Shown piece after piece: positions 36,320 through 45,950 of a stretch of 64,000 nucleotides of DNA. How positions within the stretch are numbered: the first letter of the stretch is position 1; the number at the start of each line of letters is the position of its first letter. Both the position numbers and the translations under genes were made by a program. The stretch comes from Salinivirgaceae bacterium (GTDB lineage Bacteria > Bacteroidota > Bacteroidia > Bacteroidales > SZUA-534): the NCBI GenBank assembly GCA_017474765.1, contig JAFVGW010000012.1:62001-126000 (forward strand), in the 5' to 3' direction. The notes under the pieces were generated by a model. It worked only from the letters and a program-made list of their open reading frames with translations. It did not search any database and was not told where the DNA came from.

Positions 36320-37477
36320 GTGAGAAATAGATATTTGGTTTTGGTTTTTCTGTTGGCGTTTGCGGCGTTGGGCGCACGAGCCGAAATTGTGCGTGTCAAC
36401 ATCTTCAGTCAGAGCAAAATCAAAACGCTTGTCTTCACCACCGACGAGGGCAAATACAGCCTTGTGGCCGACAACCGAATGCTTATGAGGCTGAAAAAGA
36501 ACGCGATAATCTATTTTACAATCGTGGGCAAGGGCATCAGCGTTTGGGACCAAGACGAGCATTTGGGCATCTTCTGCGAACTCTATCTGACGGCGTCAAC
36601 GCGCAAGAGCATTTTCAAAGTTGAGCCTGCCGTGCCTGCGCTCAAACCACGTTTTTACGATGGTGATTTGAAGGTTACAACCGACGGCGGAAATCTGAAA
36701 ATTGAGAATTACGTCGATGTAAATGATTATCTGTCAGGCGTTGTGGAGAGCGAGGCGGGGCCGAAGGCGCCTTACGAATATTACAAGACGCAGGCAATTA
36801 TTAGCCGCACTTATCTTTATGAGAAAATCTGGCGCGAAGGTGTTGAGAAATACAGTCTGATGGACAATGTGAGCCATCAGGTTTACTTGAACCGTTGCCA
36901 CCGCAACAGCCTTATCCGTCAGGCCGTTTCGCACACTACCGACCTTATCATTGTTGATTCCACCAACACCCCGATAACCGCCGTATTTCATTCAAATTCA
37001 GGCGGTCAGACGGCCAATTCGGAAGATGTTTGGCTCTCGTCGCTACCCTATTTGAAATCGGTCATCGACACGTTCAGCATCCGTCAGCACAACTCAATCT
37101 GGCGCGACACGGTCTCGGTTGACCGATGGATTAAATACTTGCAAAACAACGGGATAAAGATTGTTGATGGCAAGTCGCGGGCGGCAAATCTGGTTTATTC
37201 GCCCACTAGCCGCGACCGCTGCTACCGCTATATGACGGACACCATTCCGCTCAAGAAAATCCGCGCCGATTTTGGTTTCAAGTCGGCCTGGTTCTCAATC
37301 AGCCCCCGCCCTGGCGGCAAGGTGCTCGAATTCACTGGCTACGGCTACGGCCACGGCGTTGGCCTTTCGCAAGAGGGCGCAATGGAGATGGCTCGCCGCA
37401 ATTATTCGTTTCTCGACATCATCAATTTCTACTACAAAGGAGTTAGAGTGGTGAATATCAGAAATATCGAGAGATAG
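36320..37477 (+). CDS. Secreted SpoIID/LytB-domain protein
   Basis: 385 residues from the GTG at 36320, which puts a clean signal peptide first (VRNRYLVLVFLLAFAALGARA). An in-frame TTG at 36293 would add nine residues; there is no ATG nearby, so the start is uncertain. The SpoIID domain spans about 135-370: YLSGVVESEAGPKAPYEYYKTQAIISRTYL with the conserved Glu, FHSNSGGQTANSEDVW, and the closing GYGYGHGVGLSQEGAMEMA. SpoIID itself is a peptidoglycan lytic transglycosylase that cuts denuded glycan; non-sporulating Bacteroidota keep relatives with presumed cell-wall roles. It has its own -7 box. Confidence 0.8.
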   Translation: MRNRYLVLVFLLAFAALGARAEIVRVNIFSQSKIKTLVFTTDEGKYSLVADNRMLMRLKKNAIIYFTIVGKGISVWDQDEHLGIFCELYLTASTRKSIFKVEPAVPALKPRFYDGDLKVTTDGGNLKIENYVDVNDYLSGVVESEAGPKAPYEYYKTQAIISRTYLYEKIWREGVEKYSLMDNVSHQVYLNRCHRNSLIRQAVSHTTDLIIVDSTNTPITAVFHSNSGGQTANSEDVWLSSLPYLKSVIDTFSIRQHNSIWRDTVSVDRWIKYLQNNGIKIVDGKSRAANLVYSPTSRDRCYRYMTDTIPLKKIRADFGFKSAWFSISPRPGGKVLEFTGYGYGHGVGLSQEGAMEMARRNYSFLDIINFYYKGVRVVNIRNIER

Positions 37478-37602
37478 TCTGCTTCCTTGTTTGAAAGCGA
37501 TTCATCGATTTATACTGCTTGTTGCATCAAACTTTCAGCCGTTAAGTTATGCAAATCTGTGGGGAAGGCTTTGCCAGATGGTGATTGCACAACTGAGGCT
37601 CG

Positions 37603-38805
37603 TTAAAGTTCCCTTCTAACTGAACCAAATTCGTACCTGATGCCTAATGTTATTGTGTGCATCGCTCCTTGGCAATTAACGTTTGGTGAATCAAGATGGA
37701 TTGGCCTGTATGAGTATCGGATTGCTGGGTAGAAAGAGAATTTGGAAAAGTTTCCATTCGGTTTTTCGAGGAATGATTTTACGGCGTTTTCATAACTTAT
37801 TTGAAGTGTCATGACAGGTCCCCACTTGGAATCTATATCGGCATTTTTAAAATCTTCATTTTTCTCTTCAGCCTCACTGCCAGGTGTTATTGAAAAAAAG
37901 CCGATACCCAGCATTGGCGTTGCGGTAAAACCATATGGGCAATGAATTTTATAACCAGCATTGAAACTAATGGCTAAATTCGAGGTTTTCTCACCTTTTT
38001 CCAATGTGGCTTTCCCAAAGTCGAGGTCATCTCTAAGTTTCCCATAATGAGATGCCAATTCTAAACCGACAACGATATTAGCGTATGTCAGCCAGATGTT
38101 GGTGCCGCCGTAGAAGCCGCTTTTCAGCAAGTCACCTAATTTGCCGTTGTTGAATGCCGCACCCAAGTTTAATCCAAACCCGAACGAAGGCCCCAAATCT
38201 TTGTATTTATATCTGATAAAATTCCTTACAAACGCATCGTGCTCACTCATAGGGTGTTGCGAAAGATATACATCGCTGGCATTGTTCATTATTTCGGTGG
38301 ATTCGTCGGACTCTGGCAGTTCAAAATTCTTGAGGAACAGCAGAAGAAAATCGCGGCGGCTCTCACTGAGCGACTTGTCGTTTTCTATGCCCGACCTATA
38401 GAAATCGTTATGAAAATGAAGCGAGTCGGCTAATATAGGTAACAAACTATAGTTGAAGCGGTTGGATTGTTTTTTATACTCTTCGATGGTGAGAGAGTCG
38501 AGCACCATTTCGGTGGCGGCAAGTTGGTATTTCTGCAGCCAGATGGCCAGCAGCCACACCTCGTCTAACGACAAGGCCTTGTATTTGTCGGTTTCAAATT
38601 CGGTTCGGGCGTAATACATCAACTTTTCTGCCTCGGTTCGGTCGTTGGCGACTATTGCATCAAAAATATGGTCGCGGCACTTCTCAATCAGTTCGGTTTT
38701 CGACTGGTGCGTTGTCAGATATTTGCGCATTGCGGCGGTATCAACCTGCGCGCTGGCGCAAAAACCGCTTGCAACAACAATTAAAAGCAGAATTATCTTT
38801 CTCAT
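37603..38805 (-). CDS. Outer-membrane-type protein, paralogue 1
   Basis: 400 residues with a signal peptide (MRKIILLLIVVASGFCASA). The first ~190 residues are helical; the last ~200 alternate as in a small beta barrel (GFGLNLGAAFNNGKLGD ... TITLGIRYEFGS). It is a paralogue of the gene upstream (38812-40017). Both share ELIEKCxxHxxxxI near the start, a middle L-HP-SE-D-FVxxxxxYK segment, and similar spacing of barrel strands. I recognise no named family. The genes are 6 nt apart and surely cotranscribed. Confidence 0.65.
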   Translation of the reverse strand: MRKIILLLIVVASGFCASAQVDTAAMRKYLTTHQSKTELIEKCRDHIFDAIVANDRTEAEKLMYYARTEFETDKYKALSLDEVWLLAIWLQKYQLAATEMVLDSLTIEEYKKQSNRFNYSLLPILADSLHFHNDFYRSGIENDKSLSESRRDFLLLFLKNFELPESDESTEIMNNASDVYLSQHPMSEHDAFVRNFIRYKYKDLGPSFGFGLNLGAAFNNGKLGDLLKSGFYGGTNIWLTYANIVVGLELASHYGKLRDDLDFGKATLEKGEKTSNLAISFNAGYKIHCPYGFTATPMLGIGFFSITPGSEAEEKNEDFKNADIDSKWGPVMTLQISYENAVKSFLEKPNGNFSKFSFYPAIRYSYRPIHLDSPNVNCQGAMHTITLGIRYEFGSVRREL

Positions 38806-38811
38806 AATGAA

Positions 38812-40017
38812 TCAGTAAACTCGTTTTGAACCACACATACCTATCTTGAATACGGCCGACAATGTGGTGATTGCGCCATAAGTGACATTTCCCTCGATTT
38901 CTGTCCGTATCGGCTGAACCGATAGCCTCAGCACAGGCCCGAAATAGGCGGTTTGCGCATTGTCTTGAAACACCTTCTCATATTTTATCTCCGCGCCAAA
39001 GCACGGCATAACCGATTTCAGTTTTTGATTGTTAAGGGGATTCTCCTTGTCATCGTGGTCGTAGGGAGCAAGAAATTCTGAGTAGCCGACGCCTACACGG
39101 GGTATGAATACCAAGTTATGGTTGAGCGGGAAATAGCGGCCAATGCAAAACTGATGTGTCAGTGCACTCCAACTCTTGCCTTCCTCCCAGACAGAACCAT
39201 TCGGGAAAGTGATGTCTTGTTTGGCTGTGTTGTCAAACATCCCGACAAAGTTCCACGACAATTCATAGCGCAAAACGCCCAAGGCAATGTCGCACTGAAA
39301 GGCTCCCTTGCACCTTTCAAACCAATCGGTGATTTCTCCTGACAAAATGCAGAGTCCCGGACCTATACTCACGTCGAGTGACATGCCATCGAAGTCTTTT
39401 TCAAATTTGTAGGTCAGATTCCGCTTTACAAAATAATCATACTCACTATTGGGGTGATTTTTCAGGAAATTGTTGCTCTCCTTGTTCATTATGTTTATAC
39501 GGTTGCCGGGTTCGGTTTCCATCTGTTTGGCAAACACATCAATAAAATCCTTGTCGGTTTCGGTCAGGCGCGGTTCGTTATGGGCGGTTTGCTTTATATT
39601 GTCGAGATTCTCAATCACTTTTTGAAGCACGATGCGGTAAAGGTCGCTTCTGAAGATGATTTTGTCGCTTATACTCGCCTCGCGTGCCGAATCCAAGGCC
39701 ACTACATCGTTCAGAAAATCATTGAAACTATACAGATAGAGGTCGATGAGCCATAATTCGCGGGGCAAGAGCGGCAGATAAGTGCTGTCTTCGAGTGTCA
39801 GAGCGTACTCTTTCAGGTTGTAAACTTTCTCTTTGTCGCCATCGACAATACTCTCGGCAAGGTGGTTCAGGCACTTTTTTATCAGGTCGATGCGGGTATC
39901 GTCGAGCAAGACTGACTGTTCCATGTCGATGCAGTTGGTAACAATGGTCTGTGCCTTCAACTCGCCAAACACCGTCATCATCAGCACAATACAGCATGCG
40001 GCAATTTGTGTTTTCAT
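38812..40017 (-). CDS. Outer-membrane-type protein, paralogue 2
   Basis: 401 residues with a signal peptide (MKTQIAACCIVLMMTVFGELKA). It has the same two-part layout as its neighbour: a helical N-terminal half (IDLIKKCLNHLAESIVDGDKEKV...) and a beta-rich C-terminal half (FDGMSLDVSIGPGLCIL ... TTLSAVFKIGMCG). Identity to the neighbour is low by eye, so the duplication is old. The barrel may sit in the outer membrane with the helical part in the periplasm. Function unknown. It lies 20 nt after the methyltransferase gene on the same strand. Confidence 0.65.
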   Translation of the reverse strand: MKTQIAACCIVLMMTVFGELKAQTIVTNCIDMEQSVLLDDTRIDLIKKCLNHLAESIVDGDKEKVYNLKEYALTLEDSTYLPLLPRELWLIDLYLYSFNDFLNDVVALDSAREASISDKIIFRSDLYRIVLQKVIENLDNIKQTAHNEPRLTETDKDFIDVFAKQMETEPGNRINIMNKESNNFLKNHPNSEYDYFVKRNLTYKFEKDFDGMSLDVSIGPGLCILSGEITDWFERCKGAFQCDIALGVLRYELSWNFVGMFDNTAKQDITFPNGSVWEEGKSWSALTHQFCIGRYFPLNHNLVFIPRVGVGYSEFLAPYDHDDKENPLNNQKLKSVMPCFGAEIKYEKVFQDNAQTAYFGPVLRLSVQPIRTEIEGNVTYGAITTLSAVFKIGMCGSKRVY

Positions 40018-40037
40018 AATGTTGTTTCAAATTTCAG

Positions 40038-41123
40038 TTACTTCAGCTTACACTCCACAATGGTGTGGCCAAGGCCGATGCCGTCGTGCATTGCTGTCAC
40101 TTGCAGACCTGCGGTCTCAATGCAGCGCTTCATATCGTCGGAATGATACATTTTGCTGTTGCCGTTGGCCAGGGCGGTGAAATAAACGCTTGTCATTGTC
40201 AGGTCGAAGGCGGCGGTCTCGAAGCGCTGGCGGTCCCAGAAGGTCTCCATAATGAAGACGGTGCTGCCCTTCGTCATCGAGCGTGCGGCGCGTGTGAGAA
40301 TGCTAGTCACTTCGGACTCCGAGAAGCAGTCAAGGAACTGACTCATCCAAATGGCGTCGAAGCCTGTTGGGAACGGCACCGCGGGGTCGAGCAGATTGGC
40401 TCCGTGGCCGTGAATGCGGTCGGCGCCGTCGAGCCCGGCGGTCTGCTTTTTCATCATCTCAATCTGCTGCGGAAGGTCCATAATGGTCACATTCACATCC
40501 TTGTCGAACGTGACGCACTGCGTGGCCCAGCGGCCAGTGTTGCCGCCCACATCGAGCAGCGTGCGCGGGTGGTTGGCAAAGACGATTTGAAGGGCTTCGG
40601 CAAACGAGTTATCGCTGTAGAAATGGTCGAACCCGAACCAACTTTTCTGCACCTCGGGCGGCAGTTGCGACAGTCCTTCATAGATTGTCGGCCAGCTGCC
40701 GAACACTTTCAGTCCTTCGGGCTTGCCGTTCAAAAGCGACTCCTCTAACCGGAACAGTCCCAGATAGTTGACATCGTGATTGAAGTTCAGATTGGCGTTC
40801 ACCATTGTGTCGTTGATAAGGAACCAGCCGGCTTTGGTGATTTTGTAGTGCTCGTCGGCAAAAATCACAGTGCCGATTGAGAGCGACGCCTCGAGCAGCA
40901 CTTGCGCGGCATACTCGGTGAGTTTACATTTCGTGGCTATCTCATTCTGAGTCAGGCCGTTACGACTGTCGGCGAGAGCCTTAAGGATTCCGAATTTAAT
41001 CATCAGGCGCGAGACCTGAAAAACCACCGGCGCACCGGCAATGAAGTGAGCCAGGCGCTGTGCCTCAAGAGCCGATTGGTGCTCTTTGGTGTATTGCTTT
41101 TCGAGAGCGGGAAACAGGTTCAT
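40038..41123 (-). CDS. SAM-dependent O-methyltransferase-like protein
   Basis: 361 residues. The N-terminal ~110 residues look like the winged-helix dimerisation part of plant-type and polyketide O-methyltransferases (LMIKFGILKALADSRNGLTQNEIATKCKL...). The Rossmann domain carries the SAM-binding TLLDVGGNTGRWA (near residue 190), then VTIMDLPQQIEMM and FDAIWMSQFLDCFSESE. The substrate is unknown. A well-formed promoter lies 55-84 nt upstream (41178-41207). It is the first gene of an apparent unit with the two paralogous outer-membrane proteins. Confidence 0.8.
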   Translation of the reverse strand: MNLFPALEKQYTKEHQSALEAQRLAHFIAGAPVVFQVSRLMIKFGILKALADSRNGLTQNEIATKCKLTEYAAQVLLEASLSIGTVIFADEHYKITKAGWFLINDTMVNANLNFNHDVNYLGLFRLEESLLNGKPEGLKVFGSWPTIYEGLSQLPPEVQKSWFGFDHFYSDNSFAEALQIVFANHPRTLLDVGGNTGRWATQCVTFDKDVNVTIMDLPQQIEMMKKQTAGLDGADRIHGHGANLLDPAVPFPTGFDAIWMSQFLDCFSESEVTSILTRAARSMTKGSTVFIMETFWDRQRFETAAFDLTMTSVYFTALANGNSKMYHSDDMKRCIETAGLQVTAMHDGIGLGHTIVECKLK

Positions 41124-41424
41124 TATTTATTTTTTATTTGTTTATACGATTATGATTCTTTTGCCTTTCAGGCGAGCCAAATATATGTGGAATTTGTTTA
41201 TTAGCAATCACCATAAAAATATAAAGGAATGCAAGCATTACTGATGATGAAGTAATCAGCAGTCAATCTCACGAATCATTAAAATTTTGAATACAAGGCA
41301 AATAATGCGGACCAGAAAAAAGCAGGAGCAAACTTTTCGAAAGCACAACGTAAAAGATTATAATTGCAGTCGGAAAACAAGGTTTGAGATAGAATCTTAA
41401 TATAAACACTGCAAATAATTGAAG
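41124..41424. other. Divergent intergenic region
   Basis: 301 nt, AT-rich. The left part holds the methyltransferase promoter. The right part has a TATAATTG box (41359-41366) that may serve the S41 protease gene. Nothing else recognisable is present. Confidence 0.4.
41178..41207 (-). promoter_or_regulatory. Promoter of the methyltransferase/outer-membrane protein unit
   Basis: On the minus strand TTG (41205-41207), a 19-nt spacer and TATATTTG (41178-41185) fit the Bacteroidota -33/-7 consensus fully. Confidence 0.75.
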
Positions 41425-42801
41425 ATGAAAAGATTAATAGTATCGCTCTGCGCCATTTCGCTGCTTTTTTGCTCATGCAAGCACAACAACGAAGATAACA
41501 ACCACAATGAGTCAGTCAACGAGTGCATTCTTGACATCATGGATGTTTACTATCTGTGGAACAGAAATATACCGTCGCGGCGCAAGCTTGATTTCCGCCA
41601 GTCTCCCGACAAGTTTTTCGAGAGCTTGCTTTACAAACCCAACGAAGTGGATGTCTGGTCATATATTTCTGACGACTCTCAGGCTCTTGAAGATGATCTT
41701 GAAGGCACTCCTTACTCAATGGGATACGAGCCGCAGTTTCAGCGCTACGACGAAGATGGAAAGTATGTGCTGATAATTGTTGAACATGTCTATCCGAACA
41801 CGCCGGCCGAGCGGGCAGGACTCAAACGAGGTGACATTATTCTCGACATCAATGGCACACCGTTGACACCTGACAACTACATTGAACTTTATACTCTTCA
41901 AAACTCGACATACAGTCTTGGTGTTTACGACCCAGTCAGCAATACACTCGATTTGAAAGGTGTTGACCTGAATATGTCAGCTGAAAGAGTTGAGGCCGAC
42001 CCATCGGCTTTCGACACTATCTATTATGTTGGAAACAAACCCGTCGGCTATTACGCCTATATGGCCTTCACCACGGGCAATAAGTATATTCCGTCGATGG
42101 ACGCTGTTTTTGACCGCTTCAAGGCAGCCGGTGTCAAAGATATGATTCTCGATTTGCGTTACAATGGTGGCGGCTCAATCGATGCAGCCGGACATCTGGC
42201 GTCAGCCATTGCTCCGGCTAGTGCGGTGAATAATCACGAAGTGCTTGTTTCGTTCGTCTACAACGATATACTGACAAGCGCTTTCCGCGATAATGAAGAA
42301 GAAAATATCTACCGTTTTCCCAGCAACAGCCACAATGCCGACATCGAGAATTTGTATGTTCTTGGCACCAATGGCACTGCATCGGCAAGCGAACTTGTAA
42401 CAATTGGTTTGAAACCTTATATGAACGTGACTCTTGTGGGCGAAAACACCTATGGTAAATACACAGGCATGATTGTCTTTAGAAACGAGGATGAAGAGTA
42501 CAAAGAGCTTGAAAACTGGGCTATAGCTCCGATTGTGATGAAATATGCGAATGCCACAGGTTATACCGATTTCAGAAACGGCTTGATTCCTGATATTTAT
42601 GTTGAAGACGACGGGTTGTATGTTGGCTATCCGCTTGGTTGTCCTGATGACCCGATGATTGCCGCCGCTCTTGATCGCATTGGTGGACTGCCACTTACTG
42701 CCAAAGCAGCACACAAGAAACTGCCGTTCAAATATTTGGGAGAAGCCCCGACGATTGTGGGTAACAATCTTATTATAAACGGATTAAAGGTTAACAAATA
42801 G
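41425..42801 (+). CDS. S41-family (C-terminal-processing-like) lipoprotein protease
   Basis: 458 residues. A lipoprotein signal ends SLLFCSCKHN, placing the protein in an outer or inner membrane leaflet facing the periplasm. Residues ~110-175 form a PDZ domain (VEHVYPNTPAERAGLKRGDIILDINGTPL). The S41 core follows: KDMILDLRYNGGGSIDAAGHL, then the catalytic Ser in NGTASASELV and the Lys in GENTYGKYTG. The ATG at 41425 is used because the preceding in-frame codon is TTG. The gene converges with the patatin gene, with 38 nt between their ends and no clear terminator. Confidence 0.9.
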   Translation: MKRLIVSLCAISLLFCSCKHNNEDNNHNESVNECILDIMDVYYLWNRNIPSRRKLDFRQSPDKFFESLLYKPNEVDVWSYISDDSQALEDDLEGTPYSMGYEPQFQRYDEDGKYVLIIVEHVYPNTPAERAGLKRGDIILDINGTPLTPDNYIELYTLQNSTYSLGVYDPVSNTLDLKGVDLNMSAERVEADPSAFDTIYYVGNKPVGYYAYMAFTTGNKYIPSMDAVFDRFKAAGVKDMILDLRYNGGGSIDAAGHLASAIAPASAVNNHEVLVSFVYNDILTSAFRDNEEENIYRFPSNSHNADIENLYVLGTNGTASASELVTIGLKPYMNVTLVGENTYGKYTGMIVFRNEDEEYKELENWAIAPIVMKYANATGYTDFRNGLIPDIYVEDDGLYVGYPLGCPDDPMIAAALDRIGGLPLTAKAAHKKLPFKYLGEAPTIVGNNLIINGLKVNK

Positions 42802-42839
42802 GAGCAGGGGAATTGATAGGGATGTAAGCCCAATGCTCA

Positions 42840-45149
42840 TCAGTCCGTACCGCTGCGGTTGAAGAGCAGGTATCCCAAATTTACTTGGAAACGGAACGGC
42901 CTTTCCTCTTTGTAGTAGTAGTTTCCAGTTATTGCGAGTGGCCCGATGGGTGTTTGCCAAACCAAAGCCTCCTGTCCCATGAAGCGCGGAGTCGGATATT
43001 TCTCGCTGTATGTTGGTGCATAACTTGATGTCAGCAGGTAGCGGTATGGCATGAATACATGGAATTCGGTTCGAAGCTGCACTTTCTCCGAAAAATTGAT
43101 GATGGGCATTATGCCGAATCCGACAAACTGGTTGGCGCGGTATTTCTCCAGAATTTGCGACTGGCACTGCGGAAACGGATTATATGCGTAGGCCGAAAGC
43201 AGCGATGAGATGCTGTTCGAGAATTCCGTCTTGTTGTTGATGTTAAACACAAGCTGGTTTCCAAGACTAAAATGTCTTCCCATCTCAAAATATTTGATAG
43301 CGTACAATTTAAAGTTGAACCAGTTTCTGAATACTGAAGATTTTTTTGCGTCTTCAAAAGGCTTGGCGGTTGAGCCGGGATTGTATTCCTCCTCGCCCAG
43401 AATGTAGCTTCCTTGTACCATCAGGAACCGCCCCTTGTTGGCATATTGCTTGTAATTCAGCATGTTGTATTCGTAGCCGAGCTTGAAAACACCATAGTTC
43501 ATGCTAGTTTCATCGGCATCGTCGCTTTTTGTTATGTTGGTCGATTGGAAATAGTTGTAATACTTGATTCCGAAGGCCGCTCCGGTGGAGATGATGCCTC
43601 GTGTGCCAACGGGTGCACCAAGGTCAACTCCCAAATATTTGTCGGTTTGAATCACCTGCGACAGAGCCTCGCTGTCGAAAAAAAGTTCGCGGCTCGTCTT
43701 GAAATAGTTCCATCGGTTGTATGCAGCCCTGAAATCGACAAAAAACGGCGGCACCATCTTCACCACATTGCGCGGCGACATGTCGAGACGGAAAAAGGCA
43801 TCGGCAGAGTTGTAGAACTGTCCTGCCGTGATGCTTCCCGATAAGGTGCAGATGTTGCGGTTCATGAACACATATTCGGCTCCAATCTGCCCGAAACTCC
43901 GGTTACCCGACGACAGGTTGCCGCCGAACTTTACTGTGAAAGAATTTTTTGCCGATACGTTAAGATGAAGGTCGAAATGGCCGGTCTGCGGATTTAAAAC
44001 CGCCTGCGGGTAGATGTTCTGTATCATCTTGTCCGACACCAGCTTAAAGTAAGAATTCTCGAGTGCCTTGAAGTTGAATGTGTCGCGCCCGCGCTTGATG
44101 CTTTGCGCCACATAGCCAGCTGCCAAATCTTTCACTCCCTCAACCACAACATCGCCGAAAACCATATCTTTAAAACCACTGGTAAAGGCCTTGCGTCTTT
44201 GTGCCATCGTATCGGGACTCACGCGGCGGCTCACAAGCATTTTAATCGAGTCAAGTTTGGCGTTAGTAGCCTCATAGCCAATACTTTCTATCTCATCAAT
44301 CCGCTCAAAATCCATCAGTCCGAACTGGCTGAGCTTTGGTGCAATCATTATGCCTTTGCCAGGAATCGAAAAGTTCGACTTCTTCATAAAGAAGTTGATT
44401 AGAAGCAGATAGACATCATCGTAGGTTGGTTTTTCAGGATTGTCGGTCACGGTGCAGCCGATAATCACATCGGGGTGATACATCTGGTCGAGCAGGTCCG
44501 ACGGGAAGTTGTTCTGCATTCCTCCGTCGAAGAGTAGAACACTGTCAACCATCAGCGGGCGGAAATATCCGGGAAACGTCATCGACGCCCTGACGGCTTG
44601 CGCCAGATTGCCTTTGGTGAACACCACGGGTTTGTTGCCGTGCACATCAGACGCAACGCAGAAAAAGGGCACTAGCAGTTTGCTGAAGTCATAGTCGGCG
44701 CGTGCCGCCCCTTGGGCATACATCTGCATAAAGCGGAAATCCATTTGCTCAGGGTCGATTATGTTTGTGGGAAGAATGGGGTTCAGCGACGAGCCTTCGC
44801 GTTTTAGCCCGATGCTTATCCAATCGGCGCTGCTGCTTTTGGTCTTGTAGTAGTATTGCTCATCAAGGCTTATCACTCCTTTCGACCATGTGAGGAAATC
44901 GTCGGAGCGCAAGAATTCGGCCATCTCGTCGGGTGTGTAGCCGATGGCGTAGAGCGATCCAATGATGGCGCCCATTGATGTTCCGCAAATGTAATCAATA
45001 GGTATGCCGTTCTCTTCCAGAGCTTTAAGAAGCCCAATGTGAGCCAGACCCTTGGCTCCACCGCCACTCAGCACAACTCCAACCGATTGCGCGTTGAGTT
45101 GCGCAATGGCCGATATGGCAAGAACGATTGTCAGAAGCAATCTTTTCAT
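42840..45149 (-). CDS. Patatin-like phospholipase with outer-membrane barrel
   Basis: 769 residues. After a signal peptide (MKRLLLTIVLAISAIAQLNA) comes a patatin domain with GGGAKGLAHIGLL (oxyanion hole), GTSMGA (nucleophile Ser, GxSxG) and FDGGMQNNFP (catalytic Asp, DGG). A middle part near residues 315-380 could be a POTRA-like domain (VVVEGVKDLAAGYV...). The last ~370 residues are a predicted beta barrel. This order matches PlpD-type (type Vd) autotransporter phospholipases. It would show or hold a lipase at the cell surface. Start: ATG at 45149. Confidence 0.88.
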   Translation of the reverse strand: MKRLLLTIVLAISAIAQLNAQSVGVVLSGGGAKGLAHIGLLKALEENGIPIDYICGTSMGAIIGSLYAIGYTPDEMAEFLRSDDFLTWSKGVISLDEQYYYKTKSSSADWISIGLKREGSSLNPILPTNIIDPEQMDFRFMQMYAQGAARADYDFSKLLVPFFCVASDVHGNKPVVFTKGNLAQAVRASMTFPGYFRPLMVDSVLLFDGGMQNNFPSDLLDQMYHPDVIIGCTVTDNPEKPTYDDVYLLLINFFMKKSNFSIPGKGIMIAPKLSQFGLMDFERIDEIESIGYEATNAKLDSIKMLVSRRVSPDTMAQRRKAFTSGFKDMVFGDVVVEGVKDLAAGYVAQSIKRGRDTFNFKALENSYFKLVSDKMIQNIYPQAVLNPQTGHFDLHLNVSAKNSFTVKFGGNLSSGNRSFGQIGAEYVFMNRNICTLSGSITAGQFYNSADAFFRLDMSPRNVVKMVPPFFVDFRAAYNRWNYFKTSRELFFDSEALSQVIQTDKYLGVDLGAPVGTRGIISTGAAFGIKYYNYFQSTNITKSDDADETSMNYGVFKLGYEYNMLNYKQYANKGRFLMVQGSYILGEEEYNPGSTAKPFEDAKKSSVFRNWFNFKLYAIKYFEMGRHFSLGNQLVFNINNKTEFSNSISSLLSAYAYNPFPQCQSQILEKYRANQFVGFGIMPIINFSEKVQLRTEFHVFMPYRYLLTSSYAPTYSEKYPTPRFMGQEALVWQTPIGPLAITGNYYYKEERPFRFQVNLGYLLFNRSGTD

Positions 45150-45182
45150 GGCGACTGGTGGCAATTTGCATAAAAATGTATG

Positions 45183-45788
45183 CTATTCGCAAACGTATTT
45201 TTCAATCAATGCTTTCAGTTCCTGCAAGTTGCGGGCAACCGGGAACTGCGGATAGTCGCGCACTACATTGTCGGGTGGGCAGTAGAGGATGCCCACATCA
45301 GCCGATTCAACCATCGGAATGTCGTTGTATGAGTCGCCAAAGGCCAGCACCTTGTATTTGAGGCTCTGGAAGGCCTCAACAGTGCGGCGCTTGGGATCAG
45401 GCTGGCGCAATTTGTAATCGACCACGCGGCCAGTCTCGTCAATCTCGAGCGAGTGGCAGAGCAGGAACGGATTTTCGAGCTGCTCCATCAGCGGTTTGGC
45501 AAACTCCACGAAAGTGTCGGACACAATGGCGAAACGCGTCACCTTGCGCAGCCAGCGAGTAAACTCAAGCGCACCATCCAATGGCTTCATTGTGGCGATA
45601 ACCTCCTGAATATCTTGTATTTTCAGATTGTGCTCGTCGAGAATCTTCAAACGGTAGCGCATCAGCTCGTCGTAGTCCTTAATGTCGCGGGTGGTTAGTT
45701 TCAGTGCGTCGATGCCGGTTTTTTTTGCAAAATTTATCCAGACCTCTGGCACGAAAACCCCTTCCAAATCAGCACATACAATCCACAT
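45183..45788 (-). CDS. thrH: ThrH-type HAD phosphatase (phosphoserine phosphatase / homoserine phosphotransferase)
   Basis: 201 residues, same length as Pseudomonas ThrH, to which it reads closely: CADLEGVFVPEVWINFAKKTGIDALKLTTRDIKDYDELM and later LRQPDPKRRTVEAFQSL. Asp7 in DLEG is the nucleophile; GDSYNDIPM is the C-terminal HAD acidic motif. The Pseudomonas enzyme dephosphorylates phosphoserine and can pass the phosphate to homoserine, feeding threonine. A serine or threonine role is therefore likely here. It has its own promoter and is divergent from ilvE. Confidence 0.9.
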   Translation of the reverse strand: MWIVCADLEGVFVPEVWINFAKKTGIDALKLTTRDIKDYDELMRYRLKILDEHNLKIQDIQEVIATMKPLDGALEFTRWLRKVTRFAIVSDTFVEFAKPLMEQLENPFLLCHSLEIDETGRVVDYKLRQPDPKRRTVEAFQSLKYKVLAFGDSYNDIPMVESADVGILYCPPDNVVRDYPQFPVARNLQELKALIEKYVCE

Positions 45789-45831
45789 AGTCAATATTTT
45801 ATAGTTTTGTTTGCAATATGTTGCCAAAACG

Positions 45832-45862
45832 CAAATTTATTGCGTTAGAATCTCATTGGCAA
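45832..45862 (-). promoter_or_regulatory. Promoter of thrH
   Basis: Minus-strand TTG (45860-45862), 20-nt spacer, TAAATTTG (45832-45839), 43 nt before the thrH start. Confidence 0.7.
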
Positions 45863-45894
45863 AAATATGCGATTGTTTTCTTGAAAAAAATCAA

Positions 45895-45924
45895 TTGCTC
45901 ATTACAATTCTATAATTACCTTTG
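45895..45924 (+). promoter_or_regulatory. Promoter of ilvE
   Basis: TTG (45895-45897), 19-nt spacer, TACCTTTG (45917-45924), 26 nt before the ATG at 45951. This is a full match to the Bacteroidota consensus. It is arranged back to back with the thrH promoter, 32 nt apart. Confidence 0.8.
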
Positions 45925-45950
45925 GTTGTTTTTTTGAAAAGATAAGTGTT

